In this document: positions 8,804 through 18,173 of the stretch, piece by piece
Layout of the letters: each line of letters begins with the position of its first letter
Position numbering within the stretch: position 1 is the first letter of the stretch
Assembly (NCBI GenBank): GCA_006226375.1
Contig: SBHC01000051.1
Coordinates: forward strand, 40,209 to 104,208
Direction of reading: 5' to 3'
Origin: Deltaproteobacteria bacterium
Lineage (GTDB): Bacteria; Myxococcota_C; UBA6777
Length of the DNA stretch: 64,000 nt
Made by a program: the position numbers and the translations under genes
The notes under the pieces: model-generated
What the model saw: only the letters and a program-made list of their open reading frames with translations
The model's database searches: none
Told to the model about the DNA's origin: nothing

Positions 8804-9364
8804 TCAGTTGCCGCAGCTTTTGGGATCGACGGAGAGAAGTTTTTGGACCTCGCGTTGCACCAAAGTCATATCAGGAACGCCGACATACACACGTCGGATC
8901 TTTCCGCATCGATCGATCAGAAAGCTCTGGGGAATGCGGATGATTCGACCGAACGCCGTGGCTCCCCGGTAGATGCTTCCATCCGCGACAAGCACCGGGT
9001 AATCCACCTTCATCAGCTGAAGATAAGGCACCAGGATTTGCTTGACCTGTTGCTCCAGCGCGATCCCGACAACCAGGAATCCTTTCTGGCGATTCTTCAC
9101 GTACAGCTTTTTGAGCTTAGGGATGATGTAGAGGCACGGCGTACAGGAGCTGGAAAAGAAGTCGACGAGCGCCACCTTGCCTCGTAACGCAGAGAGAGGA
9201 AAGTCTACGTTGTCCACCTGAGGCAGGGTGATGCCATACAGCGGAGTGATCGGTCCAGGGGCGTTGCGCTTCACCTGCTTTTTGCTGCAAGCCGCACCAC
9301 CCAATCCCAACGCAACCACCATCAGAACACAGGCCCATCGCCAAACCAAAGAAGACCGTCGCAT
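8804..9364 (-). CDS. Thioredoxin-like (TlpA/ResA-type) lipoprotein
   Basis: A 186-residue predicted lipoprotein: basic N-terminus, hydrophobic segment and lipobox GAAC (Cys26), then an AhpC/TSA-TlpA thioredoxin fold. The strand ALVDFFSSSC leads into the redox pair C74-T-P-C77, and the fold continues with the typical cis-Pro segment (RIPQSFLID). Such proteins reduce or exchange disulfides outside the cytoplasm, for example in cytochrome c maturation; the many Cys-rich lipoproteins in this window are possible clients (inference). An ATG immediately upstream (9367) is possible; 9364 has the better AAGGA spacing. It is 57 bases downstream of the LolA-like gene. Confidence 0.87.
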   Translation of the reverse strand: MRRSSLVWRWACVLMVVALGLGGAACSKKQVKRNAPGPITPLYGITLPQVDNVDFPLSALRGKVALVDFFSSSCTPCLYIIPKLKKLYVKNRQKGFLVVGIALEQQVKQILVPYLQLMKVDYPVLVADGSIYRGATAFGRIIRIPQSFLIDRCGKIRRVYVGVPDMTLVQREVQKLLSVDPKSCGN

Positions 9365-9421
9365 CATCGCGTCCTTGCTACCAGAGGAGTCCAATCCAAC
9401 ATCGCTAGAGAGCCACTTGCC

Positions 9422-10174
9422 CTACTTGATGACCGTTTTCTCAACGCCTTTGGGGATTTTGAAGTGAAACACCGAGTTGAGGAGCTTGCACTTTTGGTTC
9501 CGCCGAAACTGAGAAAAGATAAAGCGATTTCGATTGCCAGCGGGGTCGGTGTAGATGGTCTCTCGGATCCAATATTTCTTAGGATGCACCGCGAAGTAAA
9601 GTTTGCGCAGGACCGTTTGTGGCTTCTTGGGAGTCAGCTCCAACTGAATGTCGCCGGACTTGCCGAAGCTTTTGTCGCGAATCTGCTTGATATGAAACGA
9701 ACGCTTGAGGTTTCCGCTCCCCCACAAGAACTGCATGGCCACGCCAAACTGAGAACGCTTCATGCCATACCGAACTTTGACCTCTTGGTCTTCCGGGTAA
9801 TACATCCAAAGTGTACGCATCACGCCGTTGTAGATAAAGTCTTTGGGTTCCGGTCGTTTGTACAAAAAGCGGAGTTTTCCGGGCTTCTTGTAGAAGAACT
9901 TGCCCTGTTCTTTCTGAGGCCGTGACAAACGCGGAGCCTTGAAGATCTGACGAAACTTCACACAGAGAGTCTTCACGCTTTGGTAGTAGGTTTGAATCCC
10001 TGCGATGGCTTTGGCAAGTTGGGGGTTGTTGGCTCGCTTCGCTGGTCGTTTGGCGGGCGCAGCCCACACCTTCGACAATGTCCCTGCTCCACTCCAGGCC
10101 GCCATCCCCACCCACAACAAAACAGCACAGAGCCAGACTCCAGCTTCTGGTATACCTTGCTTGCGGTTCCACAT
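9422..10174 (-). CDS. LolA-like outer-membrane lipoprotein carrier
   Basis: A 250-residue exported protein. A signal peptide ends near the VWAAPAKRP stretch, and the mature part shows the LolA pattern: a helix with QTYYQSVKTLCVKFRQ, then repeated beta strands (QGKFFYKKPGKLRFLY, WMYYPEDQEVKVRYG, LELTPKK, LYFAVHPKKYWI). LolA ferries lipoproteins through the periplasm to the outer membrane; the fold is shared with other carriers, so the exact role is inferred. The start is the ATG at 10174 with AGGTGG close upstream, not the ATG 7 codons earlier. Its presence fits a lipoprotein-rich neighbourhood. Confidence 0.8.
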   Translation of the reverse strand: MWNRKQGIPEAGVWLCAVLLWVGMAAWSGAGTLSKVWAAPAKRPAKRANNPQLAKAIAGIQTYYQSVKTLCVKFRQIFKAPRLSRPQKEQGKFFYKKPGKLRFLYKRPEPKDFIYNGVMRTLWMYYPEDQEVKVRYGMKRSQFGVAMQFLWGSGNLKRSFHIKQIRDKSFGKSGDIQLELTPKKPQTVLRKLYFAVHPKKYWIRETIYTDPAGNRNRFIFSQFRRNQKCKLLNSVFHFKIPKGVEKTVIK

Positions 10175-10345
10175 GTCTTCCACCTTTCTTGTCACTGCAT
10201 CTGAATTGAGAGGATTGTATTTGGGTCATTGGGCTGAAAATCCGGGCTGGATGCAACCCCAAGATGGGGAGAACCGAGCCCAAAAGTCAAGTTCCATAGG
10301 AGAGACAACGGGAAGACATAGGGAAGGCACAACACAAAGAAGAAG

Positions 10346-12157
10346 TTAGCGGGGAGAAGCTTTTTGGGTAGGCTGAGCTTTCCGGGCGGGCTTTGCACCA
10401 CCTGCAGGTAACCTCCGGGCTCTTCGGCTGCGCCTCAACCAACGCTGGCTGTTCTGCGCATCACCTGACTGCAGGTACGCTTGCGCCACATTGCGGAACG
10501 CGCTCGCTCGCTGTTGGGAGGGAAAGGTTGCGACATAGTCGCGTACGTATTGCTCCGCGAGATGAGGCTGCAGCGCGCGAACGTAAAGCCGAATCATCGA
10601 CAACAAAATAGTCCGAACGCGAGCCTGGTCCTTCTGACGTTGAGCCTTCTTGAGCGCGCTCTGGTAATTTGCGATGGCCTTGTCCAGGTACAGCCTTTGG
10701 TTGGAGCGGTAGAACAACCCTTGGTTGTACTGCGCTCGACCCAGCGCCCCTTTCCCACCAAACGCTGGACGACGAGCCTGGACCTGGAACTTCCGCTGCA
10801 CGTAACGACCGGGTTTTGCGCTCTGCATGACCTTCTTTTTGGTCGGATACACATAACGCTGAGACGGTCGATAGCCCGTCGACGAACCCGTGCTGTAACC
10901 TCTCGCTCTGCGTCGTCGATTTTGGAAGTCAAAGTTAAGAGTCTTAGGAGCCCGTCGCCTGGGCTTGGGTTTGAACTCCCTTCGAGGCTGGGGTTTTGGT
11001 CGCGGAGTAGGCTCAAGTGGAGCTGGCGCCAAAGCGACTCGCCGACGAGGTGCTGGCCTGTTGGCCTCCGTATCCACATCATCGTCGTCCTCATTGTCTC
11101 GCACAGGAGCCGGGATCCGAGGGATAGCAACCCTCCGCGAGGGCTTCGCGACGACTGGACGTCGAGGAGGTGCAGAAGGCTCAGCCGAAGGAGGCTTTGC
11201 GAGCCGACGCACCTGCTGGAGCCGCCGTTGGAGCAATTCATCAAGAGATTTCTCTCTCTTCGCCTTTTTGTCCTTCTTCTTGCGCTCTCCACTTCGGCGA
11301 ACACGGCTCTTGCGGCGACGCTTCAAAGCACGAGAGGCTCGACGAGTTCTTCGGTACCGCGCCCTGCGACGAGGGAGGCTCCTCTTAAGCGTGGGCTCAT
11401 CCTTGAGAAGGTCCTTTTCCTTTTTGTCTGCACCTTCGTTGAGGGCAGTAGCGGCCTTAGCGTCTGTTGATTTGGCACCTGGCGTAGAGTCGGCCAGCTT
11501 TCCCGTTACCGGAGAAACCGTCCGACGCGGCGGAGCTGGATCGGCGTTTTTCGCCGTTTTGGAAACTTTTCCTTTCCAGCGTTGACCAACAGGAGGTGGC
11601 GCCTTGCGAGCAGCAACGGTTCGGGTTTGATCCCCAGACTCAATGTTGCCTGCAAAACGATCGTTGGCGTCCAGACGTCGCTGAGCCAGTTTGGGCGAGG
11701 ACTTCACAGAAGGACTCTCTGCTTTGTAGCTGGCGTTCTCTTTGGGTTGCATGAGAGAAGGAAGGTGTTTGCCGCGTGAAGCAAGCCAAAGCCCCCCAAC
11801 CAACAGCGTCACGGTGCAAAAGGCGAGGACAGGTTGAAACGATGGTATGGCCAACAGTCGAGCCCACCATGACAGAGTCTCATGTTCCTCCACAACCGGG
11901 CGTTCCGGGACTTTATCGTAAACGGCCTGCTCCGCTTGCTGCAAGATGCTTCGGTCCAATGACGACGGGGGCTCTGCCCAGCGGTCTTTGGAAAACACCG
12001 TGCGTGAAAAGCGCATATCGCCTTCCAATGCATCGAGAGAGGCTGCACAATCGGGATGAGCCTCAGCATGACGCTTCATCGCAGCCACGACATCGTCAGG
12101 CAGAGTTCCCTCTACATAATCCAACAATAGATTTTCGAACGTTTCGTTGTTCATCAT
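10346..12157 (-). CDS. Anti-sigma-factor-like membrane protein with TPR-like C-terminus
   Basis: A 603-residue protein in three parts. Residues 1-95 resemble cytoplasmic anti-sigma domains of the zinc-finger type (LLLDYVEGTLPDD, then MKRHAEAHPDCAASL, a partly degenerate His/Cys motif). A single membrane span lies around residues 107-127. The outer part starts with about 330 residues of Arg/Pro/Lys-rich low complexity, then TPR-like helices (about 465-580: QYNQGLFYRSNQRLYLDKAIANY, LYVRALQPHLAEQYVRDYV). The family norm is an ECF sigma gene immediately upstream, but none is found in the 560 bases before it. The ribosome site is weak. Confidence 0.7.
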   Translation of the reverse strand: MMNNETFENLLLDYVEGTLPDDVVAAMKRHAEAHPDCAASLDALEGDMRFSRTVFSKDRWAEPPSSLDRSILQQAEQAVYDKVPERPVVEEHETLSWWARLLAIPSFQPVLAFCTVTLLVGGLWLASRGKHLPSLMQPKENASYKAESPSVKSSPKLAQRRLDANDRFAGNIESGDQTRTVAARKAPPPVGQRWKGKVSKTAKNADPAPPRRTVSPVTGKLADSTPGAKSTDAKAATALNEGADKKEKDLLKDEPTLKRSLPRRRARYRRTRRASRALKRRRKSRVRRSGERKKKDKKAKREKSLDELLQRRLQQVRRLAKPPSAEPSAPPRRPVVAKPSRRVAIPRIPAPVRDNEDDDDVDTEANRPAPRRRVALAPAPLEPTPRPKPQPRREFKPKPRRRAPKTLNFDFQNRRRRARGYSTGSSTGYRPSQRYVYPTKKKVMQSAKPGRYVQRKFQVQARRPAFGGKGALGRAQYNQGLFYRSNQRLYLDKAIANYQSALKKAQRQKDQARVRTILLSMIRLYVRALQPHLAEQYVRDYVATFPSQQRASAFRNVAQAYLQSGDAQNSQRWLRRSRRARRLPAGGAKPARKAQPTQKASPR

Positions 12158-12720
12158 CCATACAAACCATCCAACAGTCCGCCAGAGAGTAAACTTCTGG
12201 CGTTGAGCCTACGTTGCCGCAAGCTCTAGGGGACCGAGTGCGTAGCATCCAACAGAATGGGGTTGACCCAACAGCCACCTCACCTGCACACCCCTCCTTT
12301 GATAGGGATAATGCTCCTTCGCACCGGGCGCAACAAATTGTAACACACGTTTGCTGCTGTGTGTCATGCCGGAAGGTCGAGTCAGAAACGAGGCGCTGAA
12401 AGACAACACCCGTCTGGACTGTCCCACTCCGGCTTACGTGACTGGAAACGCAGAGCCGCAAAAAAAGTTTTGGACGATGGCCTCAAAGTTTTCCCCTGCC
12501 CGTTCAGGAGACACCACAACTCTCGATATTGACAGGTTCGTTGCCCTGGCATAGTCTGGGGCCTGACGATGACACCCAAAGAGCGGCGTGCCTGCCTTGT
12601 GAAGAAAACACACAGCAGTTTTGCGAGGTTCGCGACCGTTGTGAGCCTCTTCACAACAGCCCGATGCCATACGCTCCTATGATTCCAGCCCCTTGTCAGG
12701 GTCCCACGAGGGTAAAGCTG
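12158..12720. other. Intergenic region without recognisable gene
   Basis: About 560 bases between the divergent anti-sigma-like gene and a TPR gene. Several short frames cross it in all directions, but none has a convincing ribosome site or protein-like composition. I saw no tRNA, no sigma factor gene and no strong promoter or terminator. The longer open frame into the plus-strand gene is not used because the good start is at 12721. Confidence 0.5.
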
Positions 12721-13488
12721 ATGTCGGAACAAAGTTACCAAGCAAAAGCGAAGCGATTTACAGCGTTGGTGGAAGAAGGCGCCGCCGCCAAAGAAAACGA
12801 TCCCGCCCGAGCCTTGGCAGCGTTTCGCAACGCCAAAGCTATCTTTCCAACAGCCGATGGGATCGATGCCTGGGTCGAACACCTTGAGGCCCGGTTGCGC
12901 AAAGAGCATGTTGAGTCCAAGAGAACTCCGAAGCCAGCCCCGACCTCGATCGCAGCGTCAACAGCGGCCGAAGCGCCGTTCTCCATGTCATCGCAAACGC
13001 TGCCAGCTTCGGTCAACCAAAACCAGATCAAGCAGTGGGTGTTGAAGGCAGACAAGTCGGCTCGCCTGGGACACATCTCGGAAGCCCTTCACTACCTGGA
13101 TCATGCTCGTGAAACGCTAGAAAGCATGGGCGGGCCCGACAAGGTGATTCTGCGTATTCTCAACCGCCGCAACAAAATCGCTCCCAACGCTGAAATGCTT
13201 TACCAGTCTGCGGTGTTGTTGGAGAAGTTGGGAGACCCCGAACTTGCCATGAAGCGACTGGACGCCGCTTTGCAGCTCAAGCCAGATTACGAGGAGTGCT
13301 TGTGGACAAAGGTGGAGCTGTCCGAAGCCAACGAAAAGCCTCACCAGCTGCAGTCGGCGCTGATGACACTCACCAAATTGTACGAACGAACCCAGCAGTT
13401 CCAAAAGTACGATGACGTGCAGCGTCGCTCGGCCGCAGTTCGCAACAAAGTCATTGAATGGTCAGGAGAATTTGCAGCGCCCCTGTAA
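12721..13488 (+). CDS. TPR-containing cytosolic protein
   Basis: A 255-residue protein with no signal peptide. Residues 5-60 contain a TPR-like helical pair (FTALVEEGAAAKENDPARALAAFR), followed by a Pro/Ala/Ser-rich linker (about 62-100) and then further TPR-like repeats (LGHISEALHYLDHARETLESM; AEMLYQSAVLLEKLGDPELAMKRLDAALQLKPDYEECLW). TPR units bind partner proteins; no catalytic domain is present. The frame is open 64 codons further upstream, but the ATG at 12721 has GAGGG before it and begins the helical fold. The carboxyltransferase gene starts 90 bases downstream on the same strand. Confidence 0.78.
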   Translation: MSEQSYQAKAKRFTALVEEGAAAKENDPARALAAFRNAKAIFPTADGIDAWVEHLEARLRKEHVESKRTPKPAPTSIAASTAAEAPFSMSSQTLPASVNQNQIKQWVLKADKSARLGHISEALHYLDHARETLESMGGPDKVILRILNRRNKIAPNAEMLYQSAVLLEKLGDPELAMKRLDAALQLKPDYEECLWTKVELSEANEKPHQLQSALMTLTKLYERTQQFQKYDDVQRRSAAVRNKVIEWSGEFAAPL

Positions 13489-13578
13489 GATTGACCTTCC
13501 CTCCCCCACCTCCCTGTTGAGAGTTCACAGACACCCTTCGCCTTTGCGGCGAAACCACTCGATGTACGAAGGAAGACG

Positions 13579-15189
13579 ATGCAAGTTATCGATTCAAAGA
13601 TTCGAACCGACAACCCGACGTTTCAGCAAAACGACGCGCACAACCGGAAACTCGCCGAGGAACTTCGCGAGCGTCTGACCTGGGTGCGCGCTGGAGGTGG
13701 AGAGAAACTCCGCGAACGCCACGAGTCACGGGGCAAATTGTTTGTTCGCGAACGGATTGAGCGATTGCTGGATCCAGGGACTCCTTTTCTGGAGCTGTGC
13801 CCCCTCGCCTCTTGGGAATTGTACGATAACGCTGCTCCTGGCGCAGGCATTGTGACTGGAGTAGGAATGGTCTCAGGCCAGCCCTGTATGATCGTGGCCA
13901 ACGACGCCACGGTCAAAGGCGGCACCTACTTCCCCATGACCGTCAAGAAGCACCTCCGCGCCCAACACGTGGCCCAGGAAAACCACCTGCCCTGCATCTA
14001 CCTCGTCGACTCCGGTGGCGCGTTCCTTCCGATGCAGGATGAGGTCTTCCCCGACGTCGATGACTTTGGCCGGATCTTTTACAACCAGGCTCAAATGAGT
14101 GCGATGGGAATCCCCCAGATCGCCTGCGTGATGGGGTCATGCACAGCAGGCGGCGCGTACGTCCCAGCGATGAGCGACGAGAGCGTAATCGTCAAAGGCA
14201 ACGGCACCATCTTCTTGGGCGGCCCTCCGCTGGTGAAGGCGGCAACAGGCGAAGACGTTACGGCCGAAGAGCTCGGCGGCGCGGATGTCCACACCCGGAT
14301 TTCCGGCGTGGCCGACCACTTCGCCAACGACGACGAAGAGGCCATCCTCCAGGTCCGCGACATTGTCTCCACGCTCAACATCAAGCGCGACGAGAGCGTG
14401 GTTCGCCAAACCCCCGAAGAGCCGCTGTACGACCCTGAAGAACTCTACGGCATCATCCCCGAGAGCATCAGCGTAGGCTACGACGCCCGCGAAGTGATCG
14501 CTCGAATTGTCGATGGCAGCCGCTTCCGGGAGTTCAAAGCTCGCTACGGCACAACTCTGGTTTGCGGGTTCGCCCACATCTACGGTTACCCTGTCGGAAT
14601 CATCGCAAACAACGGTATTTTGTTCTCCGAATCGGCCCTCAAGGGCGCTCACTTCGTTGAGCTGTGTACGGCCCGCAAGATTCCCTTGTTGTTCCTGCAA
14701 AACATCACGGGCTTTATGGTCGGTCGTGAGTACGAATCAGGCGGCATCGCCAAAGACGGAGCCAAGATGGTTCACGCTGTTGCCAACGCAGCCGTCCCCA
14801 AAATGACGGTAGTGATCGGTGGTTCCTTCGGAGCCGGTAACTACGGGATGTGCGGCCGAGCGTACAGCCCCCGGTTTATGTGGATGTGGCCGAACAGCCG
14901 GATCAGCGTGATGGGTGGAGAGCAAGCCGCCAACGTCCTCCTCACGGTCAAACGACAGCAAGCCGAACGCAGCGGCAGCGAGCCGATGAGCGAAGAGGCA
15001 GAGACCAAGCTCAAGAACAAGCTCCTCAACAAGTACGAGAAAGAAGGAAGCCCGTACTACTCCACAGCGCGGCTTTGGGATGACGGCATCCTTGACCCCT
15101 GTGACACCCGTCGAGTCCTCGGTTTGGCCCTCGCAGCCTGTCTGAAACGACCTGTCCCAGAAACCCAATACGGTGTGTTCCGAATGTGA
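13579..15189 (+). CDS. mccB: Acyl-CoA carboxylase carboxyltransferase, methylcrotonyl-CoA carboxylase beta type
   Basis: A 536-residue carboxyltransferase of the MCC-beta subfamily, full length. N-terminal [23 protein letters not shown], the oxyanion and acyl-CoA binding [29 protein letters not shown], and the C-terminal biotin-binding half with [26 protein letters not shown] and [13 protein letters not shown] are all conserved. In the family it transfers carboxyl from carboxybiotin to 3-methylcrotonyl-CoA in leucine degradation; geranyl-CoA carboxylase beta is the main alternative. No biotin carboxylase or biotin carrier gene lies in this window, so the partner subunit must be encoded elsewhere. 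AAGGAAG precedes the ATG. Confidence 0.92.
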   Translation: MQVIDSKIRTDNPTFQQNDAHNRKLAEELRERLTWVRAGGGEKLRERHESRGKLFVRERIERLLDPGTPFLELCPLASWELYDNAAPGAGIVTGVGMVSGQPCMIVANDATVKGGTYFPMTVKKHLRAQHVAQENHLPCIYLVDSGGAFLPMQDEVFPDVDDFGRIFYNQAQMSAMGIPQIACVMGSCTAGGAYVPAMSDESVIVKGNGTIFLGGPPLVKAATGEDVTAEELGGADVHTRISGVADHFANDDEEAILQVRDIVSTLNIKRDESVVRQTPEEPLYDPEELYGIIPESISVGYDAREVIARIVDGSRFREFKARYGTTLVCGFAHIYGYPVGIIANNGILFSESALKGAHFVELCTARKIPLLFLQNITGFMVGREYESGGIAKDGAKMVHAVANAAVPKMTVVIGGSFGAGNYGMCGRAYSPRFMWMWPNSRISVMGGEQAANVLLTVKRQQAERSGSEPMSEEAETKLKNKLLNKYEKEGSPYYSTARLWDDGILDPCDTRRVLGLALAACLKRPVPETQYGVFRM

Positions 15190-15237
15190 TAGAATCCTCT
15201 CACGATTCAACCATGCGCGAATTGATGAGGATTGTTT

Positions 15238-15945
15238 ATGTCGCTCACATCCATTGTCCCCACAGAGCCGCTGCTGTTTTCGTTCCAGGGAACCCTTACG
15301 GAGCACGGCATTGGCGTCCTCCTGGATCAGCTTAATTACAGCCACACCCTCGAACACTACGTGGAACAAGATCGCAGGTTGTACTATCTGCGCATCGGCG
15401 GGCCCATCACCTTTAAGAACTTCTCCCTGGAGATTCGAGACGGTCGCGGCCTTCCCAAGGTCGAGATCGAGCACGACTTCAAGGTGTACTACAGGGTTCC
15501 GATCCTTGGCGAAGGTGAATTCACCGCCCTCCCCCTGCAGATCTCGGCCCCTTCCATTCGCGTCGAGCTGTCGGCGTATGGCTCGCAAGGTTTCGCGGTG
15601 TTCTCACTGGACTCCCTCAAGATGAAGGTGGGAGCCTACAAACTCCCAGGCCTTGTCCAAAAGAGCCTGTTGGAGGAAGTGTGGGGTCGCGTCAAGCAAA
15701 GCCTCAGCACCATCCAGGAAGAACTCACCAAGGCGCTCAACGAAATCCTGGAAGAACAACCGGTCCCGCTGTTTGACCTCAACAAAGTCACGGTGCCCCT
15801 TGGGGAAGGAAAAAACATCGACACTCGTGTGCACTTCGACACCTTCGGCTTCCACGAAGACCACATCGCCGTCGCTGTCCGATTGTTTGCCCACCCCAAG
15901 CTTCCCACTACCGATATCGTCCCCGAACGATCTTCCCGTCGATAG
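15238..15945 (+). CDS. Unknown cytosolic protein
   Basis: A 235-residue protein, no signal peptide. It begins with a strand-turn motif (LLFSFQGTLTEHGIGVLLDQL) recalling a small ligand-binding beta/alpha domain, followed by an alternating beta region, a helix (LLEEVWGRVKQSLSTIQEELTKALNEIL) and another beta pair (NIDTRVHFDTFGFHEDHIAVAVRLF). The last strand pair resembles lipid-binding BPI/LEA-type beta sheets, but this is weak. I do not recognise a family. The start is the ATG at 15238 with GAGG at 7 bases. It lies 48 bases after mccB, so the two may be co-transcribed. Confidence 0.6.
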   Translation: MSLTSIVPTEPLLFSFQGTLTEHGIGVLLDQLNYSHTLEHYVEQDRRLYYLRIGGPITFKNFSLEIRDGRGLPKVEIEHDFKVYYRVPILGEGEFTALPLQISAPSIRVELSAYGSQGFAVFSLDSLKMKVGAYKLPGLVQKSLLEEVWGRVKQSLSTIQEELTKALNEILEEQPVPLFDLNKVTVPLGEGKNIDTRVHFDTFGFHEDHIAVAVRLFAHPKLPTTDIVPERSSRR

Positions 15946-16185
15946 AGCTTGCCTTCTTGCCTCCAGAGTGTTCCGTGTCATATTGTAAGAGAGGGAGACA
16001 AAACCTAAAAGGGTGCGGTCTTGGTGTAGGGGTTCAGACTTCCCACCGTTGAACCGATAGTTAAGGGAAGGAAAGAAACGTTCATGTTGTCTTAACAAAT
16101 GTGAAGTGAACCAAGCCCTCTCTTTCCTTCGATGTCTTCCCCAACCTGACGAGTGGTGCAGAATCAACAAACACAAGGACACCCA

Positions 16186-18099
16186 ATGATGCATCTCATC
16201 TCACGAACCTTGCTGTGGCGGATGGGCCTTCCGCTGCTCTTTGCCTTGTCTGTCATCGCAGTCGGATGTGACTGTGGAACGGGCAGCAGCATCGGGGTTG
16301 TGATCGAACCGCAGATATCCGACCCCCTCTCGGGTCAGCAACTGGCGGCCCGCGTTCCTGTGGAGATTAAGTTTTCCGACGACACCAACATGGACGAGGT
16401 CCGTATGGTTGAGGTGTACGTCACTCCACAAGGAAGCGACAAGTCGCGCAAGATTGGCGAGTTGTACAAGCCACCTTTCACCTTCAAGTGGAACAGCTAC
16501 CAGGTCGGAGACGGCTTCTACAAGCTTCACGCCGTAGCCTACAGCTTTCGAGGGGATGACCACAGCACCCGCACCATCCTTGTTCAGGTGGCCAACAACC
16601 CACCGGACCTGTGGTTTGTAAACTGCATCAACGGCCAATTTATCCGTGGCGACTACTCGATCGTGGTAGCGCTCAACCAAACCACCATCGCTCTCAAAGA
16701 GCCGCCGACCTTGCTGCTCAACGGACAGGAAGGCCCGAAAACAGTAGACACACGACCTCCCTTCCGCTTTCCCATCAGCACCACACAATACAACGAAGGT
16801 GATCTGCTCGACATCGTCGTGACAGGGGTTGATGAGCGGGGCAACCAAAAGCGAATCACCTGCGCTCCCCAGGTGGACAACACACCTCCGACCGTAGCCT
16901 TTACGCGCCCGGAGCGAGACGGTCTGCTCTTGGGCCGTCAGTTCACGGTTGAATTCGACCCCAAAGACCGCTTCGGCATCAAAGAAGTACGGCTCTGGAT
17001 CGACGGCAGCCCCTGCGCCCTCGACCCCAACAACAACCAGAAAGAATGCACCGCCGCGAACAGCTGGATTGGGACCCAAGATCCAGGCTATCCCATCAAA
17101 GTCTCCTTGCCTGAAGGGTATGAGTCTGAGCAAGAGATTCTTCTCACCGCACGTTCGGTCGATCAAGCCGGGAATGTCAGCGAGCCCGCTCGGATGAGGG
17201 TCCGCATCGACCCCCTGGAGCCGGAGATCTTCATCCGCGCTCCCGGTCAGGGTGAGGTGTTCAACGACAAAGTCACCTTTGAGGCCCGCATCACCGACAA
17301 CCAACGCCTTCGCAAGGTGGAGTTTCAGGTAGACGGCGGCCCCAAACGCATCACCCTTCTCACCCGCTCTCAAAACACGCTCACCTCCGAGATCACCCTC
17401 AAATACGAGGAAGGCAACGCCATCAAGAGGTTTGGCCTGGGCAAACGAACCTTTGTGGTGCGAGCCGAAGATATGTCTGGCAACGTCACCGTGAGCAAGC
17501 GCGACTTCCGAATGGGATGTGGCGACTCCACAGACTGCCCGCTCGGACAGGTCTGCTTCAACTCCGTATGCACCGTTCCAGCCGGATTAAACCAGCCCTG
17601 CGGTACAGGAACACCGTGCGCCATCGGAACCATCTGTACCGAGAACTCCGAGCCCTTCTGCGGCGGCACCAAGCGCCAATTCTGCCGCAAACGCTGCAAC
17701 CCAGGGAACAAGTTTGTGCAGCCCCAACCCTGCGGCCAGGGCTTCTTCTGCGACAAAGACAACCAAGTTTGTCTCCCCGCTGACGGCTGTGAGCCCATCA
17801 CCAACCAGGGCTGCAAATCCGGAGAACAATGTGTCCTGGTCGATGACGACGCGGGCATCTGTTATCCCGTCGGTAACGTCAAAAACGGTGACGTCTGCGA
17901 CGAGACCTGCAGCTCCCAAGACAACTGCGTGAAAGGCTCATGGTGTGTCTTCCTCCTGGCAGTAGGACGTACCTCCTGCATGAGCGTATGCAACGTCAAA
18001 AACCCAACCACCTGCAAACCCGGCGAGCGATGCTACGCCTTGCGCTGGAGCTTTGGTGGAGGCTCTCTAAACATCGGAGTATGCGGCCCCTCCAACTAG
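16186..18099 (+). CDS. Surface lipoprotein with Ig-like repeats and Cys-rich tail
   Basis: A 637-residue lipoprotein. Lipobox AVGC gives Cys28; the next residue is Asp29, which in enterobacteria would keep it in the inner membrane, though rules differ elsewhere. Residues 40-440 are four Ig-like/Big-type beta domains (ISDPLSGQQLAARVPVEIKF; VDNTPPTVAFTRPERDG; IRAPGQGEVFNDKVTFEARI), each with the 'EVRLWIDG' type strand. From residue 444 a Cys-rich tail repeats C-x-x-G-x-x-C units (CPLGQVCFNSVC, CAIGTICTENSEPFC, CKSGEQCVL). The ATG at 16186 has AAGGA at 6 bases. First of three collinear lipoprotein genes and a paralogue of the third; it may form a surface assembly with them (inference). Confidence 0.8.
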   Translation: MMHLISRTLLWRMGLPLLFALSVIAVGCDCGTGSSIGVVIEPQISDPLSGQQLAARVPVEIKFSDDTNMDEVRMVEVYVTPQGSDKSRKIGELYKPPFTFKWNSYQVGDGFYKLHAVAYSFRGDDHSTRTILVQVANNPPDLWFVNCINGQFIRGDYSIVVALNQTTIALKEPPTLLLNGQEGPKTVDTRPPFRFPISTTQYNEGDLLDIVVTGVDERGNQKRITCAPQVDNTPPTVAFTRPERDGLLLGRQFTVEFDPKDRFGIKEVRLWIDGSPCALDPNNNQKECTAANSWIGTQDPGYPIKVSLPEGYESEQEILLTARSVDQAGNVSEPARMRVRIDPLEPEIFIRAPGQGEVFNDKVTFEARITDNQRLRKVEFQVDGGPKRITLLTRSQNTLTSEITLKYEEGNAIKRFGLGKRTFVVRAEDMSGNVTVSKRDFRMGCGDSTDCPLGQVCFNSVCTVPAGLNQPCGTGTPCAIGTICTENSEPFCGGTKRQFCRKRCNPGNKFVQPQPCGQGFFCDKDNQVCLPADGCEPITNQGCKSGEQCVLVDDDAGICYPVGNVKNGDVCDETCSSQDNCVKGSWCVFLLAVGRTSCMSVCNVKNPTTCKPGERCYALRWSFGGGSLNIGVCGPSN

Positions 18100-18173
18100 C
18101 CCGCAACCCTAACAGTTTGAACGTTCTGTGTGACCTTGGATGGTAGGATAGTTTTCAGTCGAAAGGATGTTTT

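Noticed and set aside
12529..12720. N-terminal extension of the TPR gene
   Set aside because: No ribosome site at the upstream start and composition unlike the rest; ATG 12721 is preferred.
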